From the NCBI GenBank assembly GCA_946411565.1, contig CAMKEM010000018.1:1-47351 (forward strand): 47,351 bases of DNA, given 5' to 3'. The first letter of the stretch is position 1; each line of letters begins with the position of its first letter. Of this stretch, positions 9,456 to 17,609 are shown piece after piece. The translations under genes were made by a program, and so were the position numbers. The notes below the pieces were generated by a model that saw only the letters and a program-made list of their open reading frames with translations, was not told where the DNA came from and searched no databases. Source of the DNA: an uncultured Prevotellaceae bacterium. GTDB lineage: Bacteria; Bacteroidota; Bacteroidia; Bacteroidales; Bacteroidaceae.

Positions 9456-10724
9456 TTAGGCAGCAGTCTTAATCAGAGAATAGGTAATACCACGCTTTGA
9501 ACGCATTTTTTTGACCTTTAGTTCCTTGAGAGCAAGTCCAATCTTAATTGAGGAGAAATTACTTGCAGGTATCTCTGGATATTCCGAACTGAGGGATTTG
9601 CGAATGTCCATAGAGGTTACTCCTTCACATTTCTCTCCGTTTTCCGGCTTATGGAAGAAACTGCTGATCATGTGCTCAAGGTCGATAGTAGCCTCAAATG
9701 GAGTGTTAAGCTCCTGAATGCGAGCAATCTCCTCGTTGGTGAACCAATAGCGCTTCTGCTCTACATCAATCTCGTACTTGAGTTGAGCAAAGAGCTGATC
9801 ATATTCTATTGCTGACTTATAGTCAACTATCTCTCTGTCAGGAATGCCGATAGTGAGATAGCGACGACTGCCTGTCTTGTCCATAAGAGGATGACGGTTG
9901 TTGGTCGTGGCTATGAAAGAGGCATAGCGTTGATGTTGGTCTATTGTGCGACCATAGATCTTGCGACTGTTCACAGTCACTTTTGACAGAGCTTGCTTGA
10001 GTTCAGCAATCTGACCTTTCTTATATTGGTCAATCTCGTCAAGGCAGATGAGAAGAGAATTGCTAAGTGCCATCTCCTTGTCAAACTTGTTGCCAAGGTT
10101 GAAGTGGTCGAGATAGTAACGGCGAAGTTGCGGAGGAAGGATGTGCAGACAGAAAGTACTCTTGCCACATCCTTGATTTCCAACGAAAAGAGGTACGCTC
10201 TCATTACCATGCTCCTCGTCCTTGCCCATCCAATGCACAACTGTTGAAAGATGCCAGATGTGAAGGTACTCAACCTTCTCGTCTGAAAGGTCAGGGATGC
10301 GCTTCCAGAAGTTGGCAATGCGATCAACACCATCCCATTTAGGAAGGTTGTCAAGATACTCTTTCACAGGATCGTGAAGAGGTATCATGTCACTTTCAAG
10401 ATAGGTCTTGATATCCGACTTCAGGTTTGCCTCTTCTGGCATATCCACCTTAGCTTTTATTATTAAGGTGTTGAGGGCTGCATTGGTAAGTGGCTGAAAC
10501 TGAATGTCGTTCGCTCCATTCTTCTTGTACTCAACTATGCCACTGAGTACATTGTGGCGAAATTGAAAGTGCTGCTCAAGAAAACAGATGGCAGGAAGCA
10601 GGTGCATGTCCTCTTCTTCCTGAGTTTCAGGTTTTGCCATAGGTTGTTCGAAGGCTTGTCTTTGAGCCTCGTTGACTGCTTCAGAGCTGGTGATGCCCTG
10701 AGAAAAAAGATTCTTGTTCTCCAT
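9456..10724 (-). CDS. VapE/VirE-like AAA+ ATPase (DUF3874-type C-terminus)
   Basis: A 422-residue ATPase of the virulence-associated protein E family, related to superfamily 3 helicases of phages and satellite islands. Walker A is GNQGCGKST (182-190), Walker B LLICLDEID with Asp229-Glu230, sensor-1 ATTNN (about 272-276), and an Arg-finger-like GSRRYL near 286-290. The C-terminal winged-helix-like part matches the Bacteroidales DUF3874 type. Many Bacteroidales relatives carry an N-terminal primase-like VirE_N region; here the first 110 residues are short and show no such domain. It lies antisense to the surrounding polysaccharide genes, with different base composition. Despite the name, it has nothing to do with type IV secretion. 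It may bind or unwind the surrounding repeats. Confidence 0.85.
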   Translation of the reverse strand: MENKNLFSQGITSSEAVNEAQRQAFEQPMAKPETQEEEDMHLLPAICFLEQHFQFRHNVLSGIVEYKKNGANDIQFQPLTNAALNTLIIKAKVDMPEEANLKSDIKTYLESDMIPLHDPVKEYLDNLPKWDGVDRIANFWKRIPDLSDEKVEYLHIWHLSTVVHWMGKDEEHGNESVPLFVGNQGCGKSTFCLHILPPQLRRYYLDHFNLGNKFDKEMALSNSLLICLDEIDQYKKGQIAELKQALSKVTVNSRKIYGRTIDQHQRYASFIATTNNRHPLMDKTGSRRYLTIGIPDREIVDYKSAIEYDQLFAQLKYEIDVEQKRYWFTNEEIARIQELNTPFEATIDLEHMISSFFHKPENGEKCEGVTSMDIRKSLSSEYPEIPASNFSSIKIGLALKELKVKKMRSKRGITYSLIKTAA

Positions 10725-10795
10725 TGGAATTGAAATTTAATTGTTAATACTTTAGTTTGGGTAGTATGGATCTCCTTGTAAGGAAAATCTGGTTG

Positions 10796-10827
10796 CAAAG
10801 GTATGAATTTATTTGGTAATATGCAAG
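10796..10827 (-). promoter_or_regulatory. Promoter of the VapE-like gene
   Basis: Read on the minus strand: CTTG, a 20-base spacer, then TACCTTTG (10803 down to 10796), close to the Bacteroidetes consensus. It lies between the right repeat and the ATG, giving a leader of about 65 bases, so the unit carries its own promoter. Confidence 0.65.
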
Positions 10828-10874
10828 GGTTGTCCCAGATTTCGTGACTGAAAAAGACGATTTTCTTCTCGAAT

Positions 10875-10994
10875 GATGTAGAGGATGTAGAGTTGGTGTA
10901 GAGTTGATTGAAACTATACACCGTTGTATATTCTTCAAAGTCAAAGCGTTAATACTCGATTGGTGTAGAGTGTAGAGTTAAATGTTTTTTCCTG
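10875..10994. repeat. Right terminal inverted repeat with GTGTAGAG iterons
   Basis: Inverted counterpart of the left repeat. GTGTAGAG occurs at 10896, 10963 and 10970; variants ATGTAGAG at 10876 and 10885 and CTATACAC at 10914. The outer 20 bases (10962-10981) match the left arm exactly. Confidence 0.85.
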
Positions 10995-11027
10995 TTTTTT
11001 CTTGTGCAGTCGTTGTTGTCAACTTTA

Positions 11028-11135
11028 GTGTAAGTCCAAAGCAAGTCCTATGTAACTCCCATGTAAGTCCCATTTTTCGCCTATTCTTAGGAACGGAGTC
11101 AGAACGGACTCATAACGGAGGTAGAACGGACTTGA
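11028..11135. repeat. Dispersed GTAAGTCC/CGGACTT palindromic repeat, copy A (degenerate)
   Basis: Contains GTAAGTCC, CAAGTCCTATGTAA, ATGTAAGTCCCAT, then GGAACGGAGTC, AACGGACTC and AACGGACTTG: the first half is roughly complementary to the second. The same word order occurs near 20770-20880 and 32977-33092. It follows directly on the right edge of the VapE-like unit. Confidence 0.6.
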
Positions 11136-11177
11136 AGCGAATAAAGCTTCTACTCGTAATTTTTCCATTGAAATTGT

Positions 11178-11208
11178 TTTGCATTTTGAATTGAAATTTG
11201 TATCTTTG
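11178..11208 (+). promoter_or_regulatory. Promoter for the second half of the polysaccharide cluster
   Basis: TTTG (11178-11181), 19 bases, TATCTTTG (11201-11208) matches the Bacteroidetes promoter. Transcription would start near 11215, leaving a leader of about 137 bases before the GT32 gene. The leader includes a CGAAAC-GCAC-GTTTCG hairpin near the 5' end. It gives genes after the inserted unit their own promoter. Confidence 0.75.
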
Positions 11209-11351
11209 CATGCGAAACGCACGTTTCGGAAATGGCAGTTACGATACCGTTATGAAATTCTTTGACAGACAATTTGAAATGAAGAAGCCGTAAGGATAGA
11301 GAAAATTGCAAATGTTAATTTGACCGCAATTAAGAACGCATATTTACGAAA

Positions 11352-12161
11352 ATGATACAAAAAATTATACATTTATGTTGGCTGTCGGGAGATGCTTTTC
11401 CCGCAGATATAGTAAGATGTCTTGAAACATGGAAGAAACATCTCAAGGATTATGAGATATGGCTTTGGGGGAAGCAACCTCAGGATTGTCTTGGTCTCAA
11501 TGTTATAGAAAAGCATTTTGACTTGGATTCCACTATCTGGACAAAACAAGCGTTTGAAGCAAAGAAATATGCCTTTGCTGCGGATTATATCCGTCTGTAT
11601 GCCTTGTACAATTATGGTGGAATATATCTTGATGCAGATGTGTTTGTGTATAAGTCTTTCAATGAATTGTTGTCATTGCCTTATTTCATAGGTTGTGACC
11701 AGATTCGTGCTTTTGAGGCGGCTGTAATAGGTGCAGAAAAGGGGTGCACATGGATTAAGGATATCTTTGATACATACCAAGGAAAGCATTTCGTAAAGGA
11801 AGACGGAAGTCTTGATGTTACAGAGTTGCCTGTGAAATTCCATCATATTCTGACAGGATTAAACTATAGGTTTAGAAAGATATCAAAAATAAGTGATTTT
11901 GAGAAACAGACTATTGGTACTAAGGATATGATAGTATTTTGTAGTGATTTCTTTAATTCACGTAATGCCGTTGAGGTTAGGCGGACAAAGAAAAGTTTTT
12001 GTGCCCATAACTATGCCGGTTCTTGGAACAAAAAAGGAAATGCTCCAAAAACTATCAAGGATAGGTTGCCCAAATGGTTGCTAGGCATGATATATAGAGT
12101 TGGGCAAGCCACATGGGCGAGAAATAAATATGCTTGGTTTCAGATTCCATTTGAGAATTAA
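11352..12161 (+). CDS. GT32 family glycosyltransferase
   Basis: A 269-residue transferase with the Gly_transf_sug layout. MIQKIIHLCWLSG is the start typical of capsular polysaccharide synthesis proteins, AFAADYIRLYALYNYGGIY leads into the LDADV metal motif (Asp94 and Asp96), and HNYAGSW lies near the end. OCH1-like relatives use GDP-mannose or UDP-sugars. The last base of its stop is the first base of the next ATG. Confidence in the family is high. Confidence 0.92.
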   Translation: MIQKIIHLCWLSGDAFPADIVRCLETWKKHLKDYEIWLWGKQPQDCLGLNVIEKHFDLDSTIWTKQAFEAKKYAFAADYIRLYALYNYGGIYLDADVFVYKSFNELLSLPYFIGCDQIRAFEAAVIGAEKGCTWIKDIFDTYQGKHFVKEDGSLDVTELPVKFHHILTGLNYRFRKISKISDFEKQTIGTKDMIVFCSDFFNSRNAVEVRRTKKSFCAHNYAGSWNKKGNAPKTIKDRLPKWLLGMIYRVGQATWARNKYAWFQIPFEN

Positions 12162-13426
12162 TGAATAATATTGCTCGTTTCTTTACAATATACTGGTGCA
12201 TATACTTCCCAACTTGTATTGCATATAACGATTTGCCTGGATTCAGTTCTATAGATGAAGTGATGACAGGCATTATTGTGATTTATACATACGCAATGAA
12301 GGGAATATATAGTACAAATAAAAAGCCTTGGAAAGAGTTTAATTTTTTTTTAGGGCTTTTGGCGTTTTATATTGTATATTCTTTAATATTAGGAGTTAAT
12401 GTTCCTGAGTCTGTAGCATATGACCTTATTCAGCAGGTACGCCCTTGGTCTGTGATTTACTGTACATGGATATTGAATCCACTGTTTACAGAAAAACAGA
12501 AGAGATGGATGAGTGGAACGATGCTTTTGACGCTTATTACCTTTATATTTTATCATCCAGAATTAGCGAATGTAGGAGAGTATCGAAATGCACCATTTGG
12601 CCAGTTGGCAATTTGTACTTCTATGGCATGGTATTTATTATCAGACAAGTCGAAGAAAAATGCGATTATAGCTGCTTTTATTGCGGTTGTTGGTCTTTTG
12701 GGAATGAAGTTTAAGTATTATGGACAATTTGGAGCTTGGATGTTCCTTCTTTTCTATATGAAGAAGAGGTTTAATATCAAGTCAATGAAAATAGTATGGC
12801 AAATTTCAATCCTTGTTTTTGTCGTTGTTTTGTTGGGGTGGGAACGTTTTAATGCATATTATGTAGAGGGAATGGACAATGAGCAACTTGCAAGACCTAT
12901 GATAAACAGGGCTACATGGGAGATTTTATGGGATTATTTCCCTTTTGGTTGTGGTTTCGGAGGTTTCGGAACTGCGGCAGCAGCAGTATATTATTCTCCT
13001 CTATGGAAAGTATATCATCTCGATAATGTTTGGGGAATTAACTATGGAGGCTCAGTAGGTTTCCATTGTGATTCTTTTTTTGGATGGTTTGCAGAGATTG
13101 GTTTCTTTGGTGTTTATTTCTTTGTAGTCTTTTGGAAAAGAAGAGCACAGGAAATTAATAAAATTGTAGATGACAGATTTTATAAGGTGGCTATTATGTC
13201 ATTCTTTTGTATGTTCATAGAGTGGTTTGGTGATCAGTCTTTTTTTTCTGGAAAAGGAATGGGATATCTGATGCTTCTTGGACTTTGTCTTAATGCTAAT
13301 TTTAATCAGAATATTATTGATGAGGAGGATGAAGATAATGATGAAGATGCTCCAAAGAAAAAGAGAAGGAGAGGATTGATACATTTAGGCTTTAATTTTA
13401 AGGCAAAGATACCAAAACGTCTTTAA
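12161..13426 (+). CDS. O-antigen polymerase/ligase-like membrane protein
   Basis: A 421-residue polytopic protein with about ten hydrophobic segments and a long periplasmic loop around residues 220-310. That loop ends in GFHCDSFFGWFAEIGFFGVYFF, matching the H-x8-E-x-G pattern of Wzy/WaaL-type (Wzy_C, PF04932) enzymes. It is the best candidate for polymerising the repeat unit in this cluster. The C-terminus is odd: a run of Asp/Glu (about 388-398) is followed by a Lys/Arg cluster (KKKRRR). Polymerase rather than ligase is inferred from capsule context. Confidence 0.78.
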   Translation: MNNIARFFTIYWCIYFPTCIAYNDLPGFSSIDEVMTGIIVIYTYAMKGIYSTNKKPWKEFNFFLGLLAFYIVYSLILGVNVPESVAYDLIQQVRPWSVIYCTWILNPLFTEKQKRWMSGTMLLTLITFIFYHPELANVGEYRNAPFGQLAICTSMAWYLLSDKSKKNAIIAAFIAVVGLLGMKFKYYGQFGAWMFLLFYMKKRFNIKSMKIVWQISILVFVVVLLGWERFNAYYVEGMDNEQLARPMINRATWEILWDYFPFGCGFGGFGTAAAAVYYSPLWKVYHLDNVWGINYGGSVGFHCDSFFGWFAEIGFFGVYFFVVFWKRRAQEINKIVDDRFYKVAIMSFFCMFIEWFGDQSFFSGKGMGYLMLLGLCLNANFNQNIIDEEDEDNDEDAPKKKRRRGLIHLGFNFKAKIPKRL

Positions 13427-13503
13427 ATTTTTGTGTGTGTATTTGGTTGGATATAATTTATATGCTTAGTACGACACTCATAAACGGAATACATAATTTA
13501 TAT

Positions 13504-14478
13504 ATGAAAAGTGACAGTTTGAATATATTGCGTGCAGTATCGATACTTGGCGTTCTTATTGGGCATGGATGTTTGCAGATTGGTTATGAACCTGTTGGAA
13601 GATTCTGTGGATATATATTTGTTCAGATATTCTTCCTCCTGTCTGCTTATTTGCTTGGAATAAAATACGGCAACACATCAATAGGAATTTCTTTCCTTGT
13701 GAAACGATGGAAGAGACTATCTGTTGTGTATTACCCATTCCTCATAATAGTAATATGTTCAATATTGTTATTGGGAGGGAATGTGACATGGAAGAATGTA
13801 TTTACTCATTTTACATATACCAACTATTTTTTACAGGATACTTTATTGGGTGTACCATTTGGACATCTATGGTATATATCCATGATGATGTTATGCTATG
13901 TATCCCTTCTTGTTCTACAAAAAAAAACGGAACCTCTATTCCGTGGTTGTGGGGTATTGGTCTTATTGGTGGTGACTTTTTTCGTGTGTATTTTATGTCT
14001 AAAACATCACATACCAAGCAGGATTCCTATTGTCGTGACATCCTATTTGATAGTATTTAAACGAGCAAAAGATATATGTTCGTGGTTCAGCAAGTTAAGG
14101 AATGTACCAGTGTATATATATACATTTACGCTATTGTGTAATGTAATATGTTTAGGTCTTTTCTTGTATTGGAATTTGAATTATAAATTATTGATTCGAG
14201 ATATAATAGTTTTGATTACGGCTTGTAGTTGGTTGCTTTTTTTTATGACTGCTTTGAAGGATATGAAGTGCGGTAAAGTGCTTGGATTCATATCTGCTAT
14301 ATCTTTTGAGTTATATTTAGTTCATCATCCATTTGTGTTAGGAGATTTGAGTTGGTTGAATGTTGGCAAATTGACTGGAAATATCTTGATTAATAGTTTT
14401 CTTGCTATAATTGTGATGTTTGTTGCGGCATTTATTTTAAATAAGGTAGGAAAACTCATGTCTAAAGCAATGGAATGA
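13504..14478 (+). CDS. Acyltransferase 3 family membrane protein
   Basis: A 324-residue integral membrane O-acyltransferase (PF01757). SLNILRAVSILGVLIGHG carries the N-terminal His of the family, FFLLSAYLLG follows, and FGHLWYISMMML is the second conserved region. About ten helices are visible. The frame is open from a GTG at 13435 and has an ATG at 13462, but the family normally starts a few residues before the LNILR helix, favouring 13504. Likely acetylates or otherwise acylates a sugar at the membrane. Confidence 0.83.
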   Translation: MKSDSLNILRAVSILGVLIGHGCLQIGYEPVGRFCGYIFVQIFFLLSAYLLGIKYGNTSIGISFLVKRWKRLSVVYYPFLIIVICSILLLGGNVTWKNVFTHFTYTNYFLQDTLLGVPFGHLWYISMMMLCYVSLLVLQKKTEPLFRGCGVLVLLVVTFFVCILCLKHHIPSRIPIVVTSYLIVFKRAKDICSWFSKLRNVPVYIYTFTLLCNVICLGLFLYWNLNYKLLIRDIIVLITACSWLLFFMTALKDMKCGKVLGFISAISFELYLVHHPFVLGDLSWLNVGKLTGNILINSFLAIIVMFVAAFILNKVGKLMSKAME

Positions 14479-14556
14479 ATGGAGAAGGTTTGTCTTTTTC
14501 CTATCTAGGTGGTTATAATTAAGCAAAATAGGGATTGGGACTGAAGAGTTGTCTTT

Positions 14557-15876
14557 ATGTTAAGAATATTGATTAATGCATACGCTTGTTGTCCGAATAT
14601 GGGTAGTGAGCAAGGAATGGGCTGGAATTGGATTTCTAATATAGCGAAGACGTGTGAGGTCTTTGTGGTGACGGAATCTGAATATGAGAATGTAAATTCA
14701 AGACTTGCTGAGAATTGTGAACAATATGGAATAAGTAAGGAACAATGTGATAGAATGCATTTCTATTTTGTTCCTGCTGGTGACACAGAGGAAGAATCTG
14801 CAAAGATAAGAAGTATGTGCTGGAATCAAGGCACATGGTCATTCTATCTTAAATATGCAAAGTGGCAGGAAAAAACTTTGGCTGTTGTAAGAAATATTAT
14901 TGATGAACAAGAAAAGGCAGGTTCAAAAATAGACATTATGCATCAGTTGAACATGGCTGGTTTTAGAGAGCCTGGTATGCTTTATAAAATCAATGATGAA
15001 CGCAAAAAACAAGGAAAGAAGCGTATTCCATTGGTTTGGGGACCAATGACTGGTTACGGAAGTATTCCTTTCCCATTCATGCTTTCTGGAGGAATGAAAT
15101 TTACTGCTTTCTATTCATTGAAGAATACGTTGAACCTTCTTCAGCTGATGATGCATCCAAGAGTAAGGAAAATGGTGAAATACTCTGATAAGTTGATTGC
15201 TGCTACGCCAGAGATGAAGGATGGAATAGATACATTCTATAAGGCGAATATTGAGCATATCAACGAAACTGGATGTGTGATAAAAAACGGCGAAACTTCA
15301 ATAGTTAAGTCATTCTCAAAGGATGGTTTCAAAGTTCTGTGGGTTGGTAGGTTTATGTACACCAAGCAACTTGAAATCGCTCTTCGGGTGATGGGAAAGT
15401 TGACAGATCTAAAGAATATTGAATTTCATATTGTTGGTAAAGGATTTACAGATGATGAAACTTTGGCAATGAGAGCCAAGGCTGTGGAATATGGTGCTGA
15501 TAAAATATGCCATTGGCATGGGCAGATTCCAAACATCGAGGTACATAATTTGATGCGGGAAAGTGATATTTTCTTCTTCACAAGTATCTTTGAGGCCACT
15601 TCGACTGTTATTTTGGAAGCTATCCAGAATGGTTTGCCGATAGTATGTTTTGATAGGTGTGGCTTTGGGCCTATTGTTGATGAAACAATAGGAATGAAGG
15701 TTCCATGTAAGAGTCCTAAGCAGGCTGTAAAGGATTTTGTTACAGCTATCAATTATATTTACCATCATAGAGAACTTCTCCCAAGTATGTCTGCCAACTG
15801 TAAGAGTAAGCGACAAGAACTTAGTTGGGATAATAAGATGACAAGGTTGATGTCTTTTTATCGGGAGTTGGTTTAG
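14557..15876 (+). CDS. GT4-type glycosyltransferase
   Basis: A 439-residue GT-B transferase. It begins MLRILINAYACCPNMGSEQG, a start seen in GT4 enzymes with GMGWNW. The C-terminal half contains VLWVGRFMYTKQLEIALRVM, the HWHGQIPN motif and FFFTSIFEATSTVILEAIQNG, which holds the donor-binding glutamates. Its length is normal. A 55-base gap of TTAGAG-like low-complexity sequence separates it from the next gene. Confidence 0.88.
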   Translation: MLRILINAYACCPNMGSEQGMGWNWISNIAKTCEVFVVTESEYENVNSRLAENCEQYGISKEQCDRMHFYFVPAGDTEEESAKIRSMCWNQGTWSFYLKYAKWQEKTLAVVRNIIDEQEKAGSKIDIMHQLNMAGFREPGMLYKINDERKKQGKKRIPLVWGPMTGYGSIPFPFMLSGGMKFTAFYSLKNTLNLLQLMMHPRVRKMVKYSDKLIAATPEMKDGIDTFYKANIEHINETGCVIKNGETSIVKSFSKDGFKVLWVGRFMYTKQLEIALRVMGKLTDLKNIEFHIVGKGFTDDETLAMRAKAVEYGADKICHWHGQIPNIEVHNLMRESDIFFFTSIFEATSTVILEAIQNGLPIVCFDRCGFGPIVDETIGMKVPCKSPKQAVKDFVTAINYIYHHRELLPSMSANCKSKRQELSWDNKMTRLMSFYRELV

Positions 15877-15931
15877 AGATTAGAGTTTTGAAATCAGAGT
15901 TTAGGGGTTAGAGATTAGAGTTTAGCGTAAA

Positions 15932-16504
15932 ATGATATTTTCAATACTTCAGAAAGTTAGTCTTGTACCTTCATATCTATGGGATGCAATATGGGCTCCA
16001 GTATGGAAGCGTTGCATGAAGCAATGTGGAAAGGGGGTATATTTGCGTCCTATGTCTTCTGATATAAAGGGCCTGTGGAATCTGTCGGTAGGAGATGGTA
16101 CATCTATTCCAAAGGGAAGTATAATATATTGCACCGATGCGCCTTGTACTATTGGTAAGAAGGTAATATTCGGTCCAAAGCCTACAATAATTACAGGAGA
16201 TCACAGGATTGATGTTATTGGCAAGCATCTTATTGAGGTTACGGTTGCTGAAAAGTTTGTTGATGGTGTTAATATTTATGACCAACCTGTAGTTATAGAA
16301 GATGGTTGTTGGATTGGTGCTAATGTGACGATATTGAAAGGTGTTACTATTGGACGTGGTTCTATTGTTGCTGCAGGAGCTGTAGTTACTAAATCTTGTG
16401 AACCATACTCTATTATTGGCGGTATTCCTGCGAAATTGCTAAAAATGCGATTTACTCCTGAGCAGATTATTGAGCATGAATGTTTGTTAAACGCTAATCA
16501 CTAA
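15932..16504 (+). CDS. Hexapeptide O-acyltransferase
   Basis: A 190-residue beta-helix acyltransferase, fourth of its kind in the cluster. It has GDHRIDV with the putative catalytic His. CWIGANVTILKGVTIGRGSI and SIIGGIPAKLLKMRF lead to a final EHECLL. The last 80 residues are strikingly like those of the gene at 5726. It probably transfers an acetyl group to a sugar hydroxyl or amine. Confidence 0.85.
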   Translation: MIFSILQKVSLVPSYLWDAIWAPVWKRCMKQCGKGVYLRPMSSDIKGLWNLSVGDGTSIPKGSIIYCTDAPCTIGKKVIFGPKPTIITGDHRIDVIGKHLIEVTVAEKFVDGVNIYDQPVVIEDGCWIGANVTILKGVTIGRGSIVAAGAVVTKSCEPYSIIGGIPAKLLKMRFTPEQIIEHECLLNANH

Positions 16505-16520
16505 TCGCAAAACGAAGATA

Positions 16521-17561
16521 ATGAAGAAAGTACTTATTGTAGGTGATTCTCGTAAGATGAAGGGAGGAGTCTCTACTGTGATCAAAAGCATGGAGGCTAA
16601 TCCTATATGGACAAAGTATAATTGCTATTGGTTACAATGTCAGATTAACAAGGAGATGGTATGGAAGGTTATGTATCTCGCTATGGGATTGCTTAACTCG
16701 TTGTTCCGTGTACCAATGTATGATATTGTTCATTTTCATACCACTCCAGGTCCTGGAATGAAGGTTGTTCTGCCTATTATTCTATATTCTATGTTATGGA
16801 GGAAGAAGATTGTACTTCACCTTCACATGGGAAATCAGATGAGGGATTATAAGGATAGTAAAGTCTTCAACTGGGTTATGGCTCATTCTGATAAGGTTAT
16901 TGTGCTAGGTAAGACTTGGCAACAATTCCTTATTGATGAGATGAAGGTAAAAACTAGTGTGGAGTATCTATATAATCCTGTGCCAGAGAATAATTCCCCA
17001 AGACGTAATAATGCTGATAAATCAAAGTATTTCCTTTTTGCTGCATTCTTCAATATTAATAAGGGATATGATATTCTTTTGAAGGCGTTTGCTCAAGTTA
17101 TAAAGAAATATCCAGATTGGCGTCTTGTGATGTGTGGAGTGGGAAATGTGGAAGAAGTTAAAAGTTTCATCTCTGAGAATGGGGTGGGGGACAATGTTGA
17201 TCTTCCAGGATGGGTTGAAGGAAAAGAACGAGAAAGATACTTTAACGAGGCATACGCATATTGCATGACGAGTCGTAAGGAAGGACTTCCAATGGCTGTT
17301 CTTGAGTGTCTTTCTATTGGTGTTCCTGTCATATCAACACCTGTAGGATGTTTGCCTGAGTTCCTTACGAATGATGAGAATATAATGTTCTTTGACTTTG
17401 AGGACTCTGACAATCTTACTAAGCAGATGATTCGTTTGATTGAGGATAAGCATTTGTATGACTATTTGTCCGAGAATGGTGTTCAAGTGATTGCTGATAG
17501 CTTTACAAGTACTAAGGTGTTCGAGAAATTAGATAGGATTTATCAAAGTTTAGGGGCTTAA
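16521..17561 (+). CDS. GT4-type glycosyltransferase
   Basis: A 346-residue GT-B enzyme. The N-terminus MKKVLIVGDSRKMKGGVSTV holds the acceptor-side Gly loop, and FHTTPGPGMK follows. The C-terminal half has FLFAAFFNINKGYDILLKAF and SRKEGLPMAVLECLSIGVPV with the E-x7-E-type donor site, then STPVGCLPEFL. It starts 16 bp after the acyltransferase, clearly in the same operon. Confidence 0.9.
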   Translation: MKKVLIVGDSRKMKGGVSTVIKSMEANPIWTKYNCYWLQCQINKEMVWKVMYLAMGLLNSLFRVPMYDIVHFHTTPGPGMKVVLPIILYSMLWRKKIVLHLHMGNQMRDYKDSKVFNWVMAHSDKVIVLGKTWQQFLIDEMKVKTSVEYLYNPVPENNSPRRNNADKSKYFLFAAFFNINKGYDILLKAFAQVIKKYPDWRLVMCGVGNVEEVKSFISENGVGDNVDLPGWVEGKERERYFNEAYAYCMTSRKEGLPMAVLECLSIGVPVISTPVGCLPEFLTNDENIMFFDFEDSDNLTKQMIRLIEDKHLYDYLSENGVQVIADSFTSTKVFEKLDRIYQSLGA

Positions 17562-17609
17562 AGTTTAGAGTATAGTGTTTTTGTGGGAGTTTTAGAGGAA
17601 AGTGATTGT

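Larger units (their letters stand above)
9332..10994. mobile_element. VapE-like gene unit with about 120-bp terminal inverted repeats
   Basis: A 1.66-kb unit bounded by imperfect inverted repeats, 9332-9452 and 10875-10994. Outer arms: ACAGGAAAAA then, after 5-6 variable bases, TTAACTCTACACTCTACACC (left), repeated inverted at 10962-10994. Inner arms: 9406-9452 against 10875-10922, with only three mismatches and one gap. The 39-bp spacer between outer and inner arms has the same length on both sides. The only gene inside is the AAA+ ATPase, with its own promoter. Both flanks are runs of T, which could hide a 5-bp target duplication. No transposase is present, so if mobile it would need other machinery. 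Mobility is inferred; the repeats are seen directly. Confidence 0.65.

Noticed and set aside
9456..10724. VirE as a T-DNA or type IV secretion effector
   Set aside because: The Walker motifs and DUF3874-like end place it in the phage/island ATPase family, unrelated to Agrobacterium VirE proteins.
9332..10994. CRISPR-like or insertion-sequence interpretation of the VapE-like unit
   Set aside because: The repeats are inverted ends and short iterons without spacers, and no transposase frame is present. No CRISPR array was seen anywhere in the window.
15877..15931. TTAGAGATTAGAGTTTAG-type repeats as a regulatory site
   Set aside because: Low-complexity sequence of this kind, and the GTGAAAAATG and AATTAACAATTA types, recurs in many gaps here without fixed position; nothing points to a specific role.
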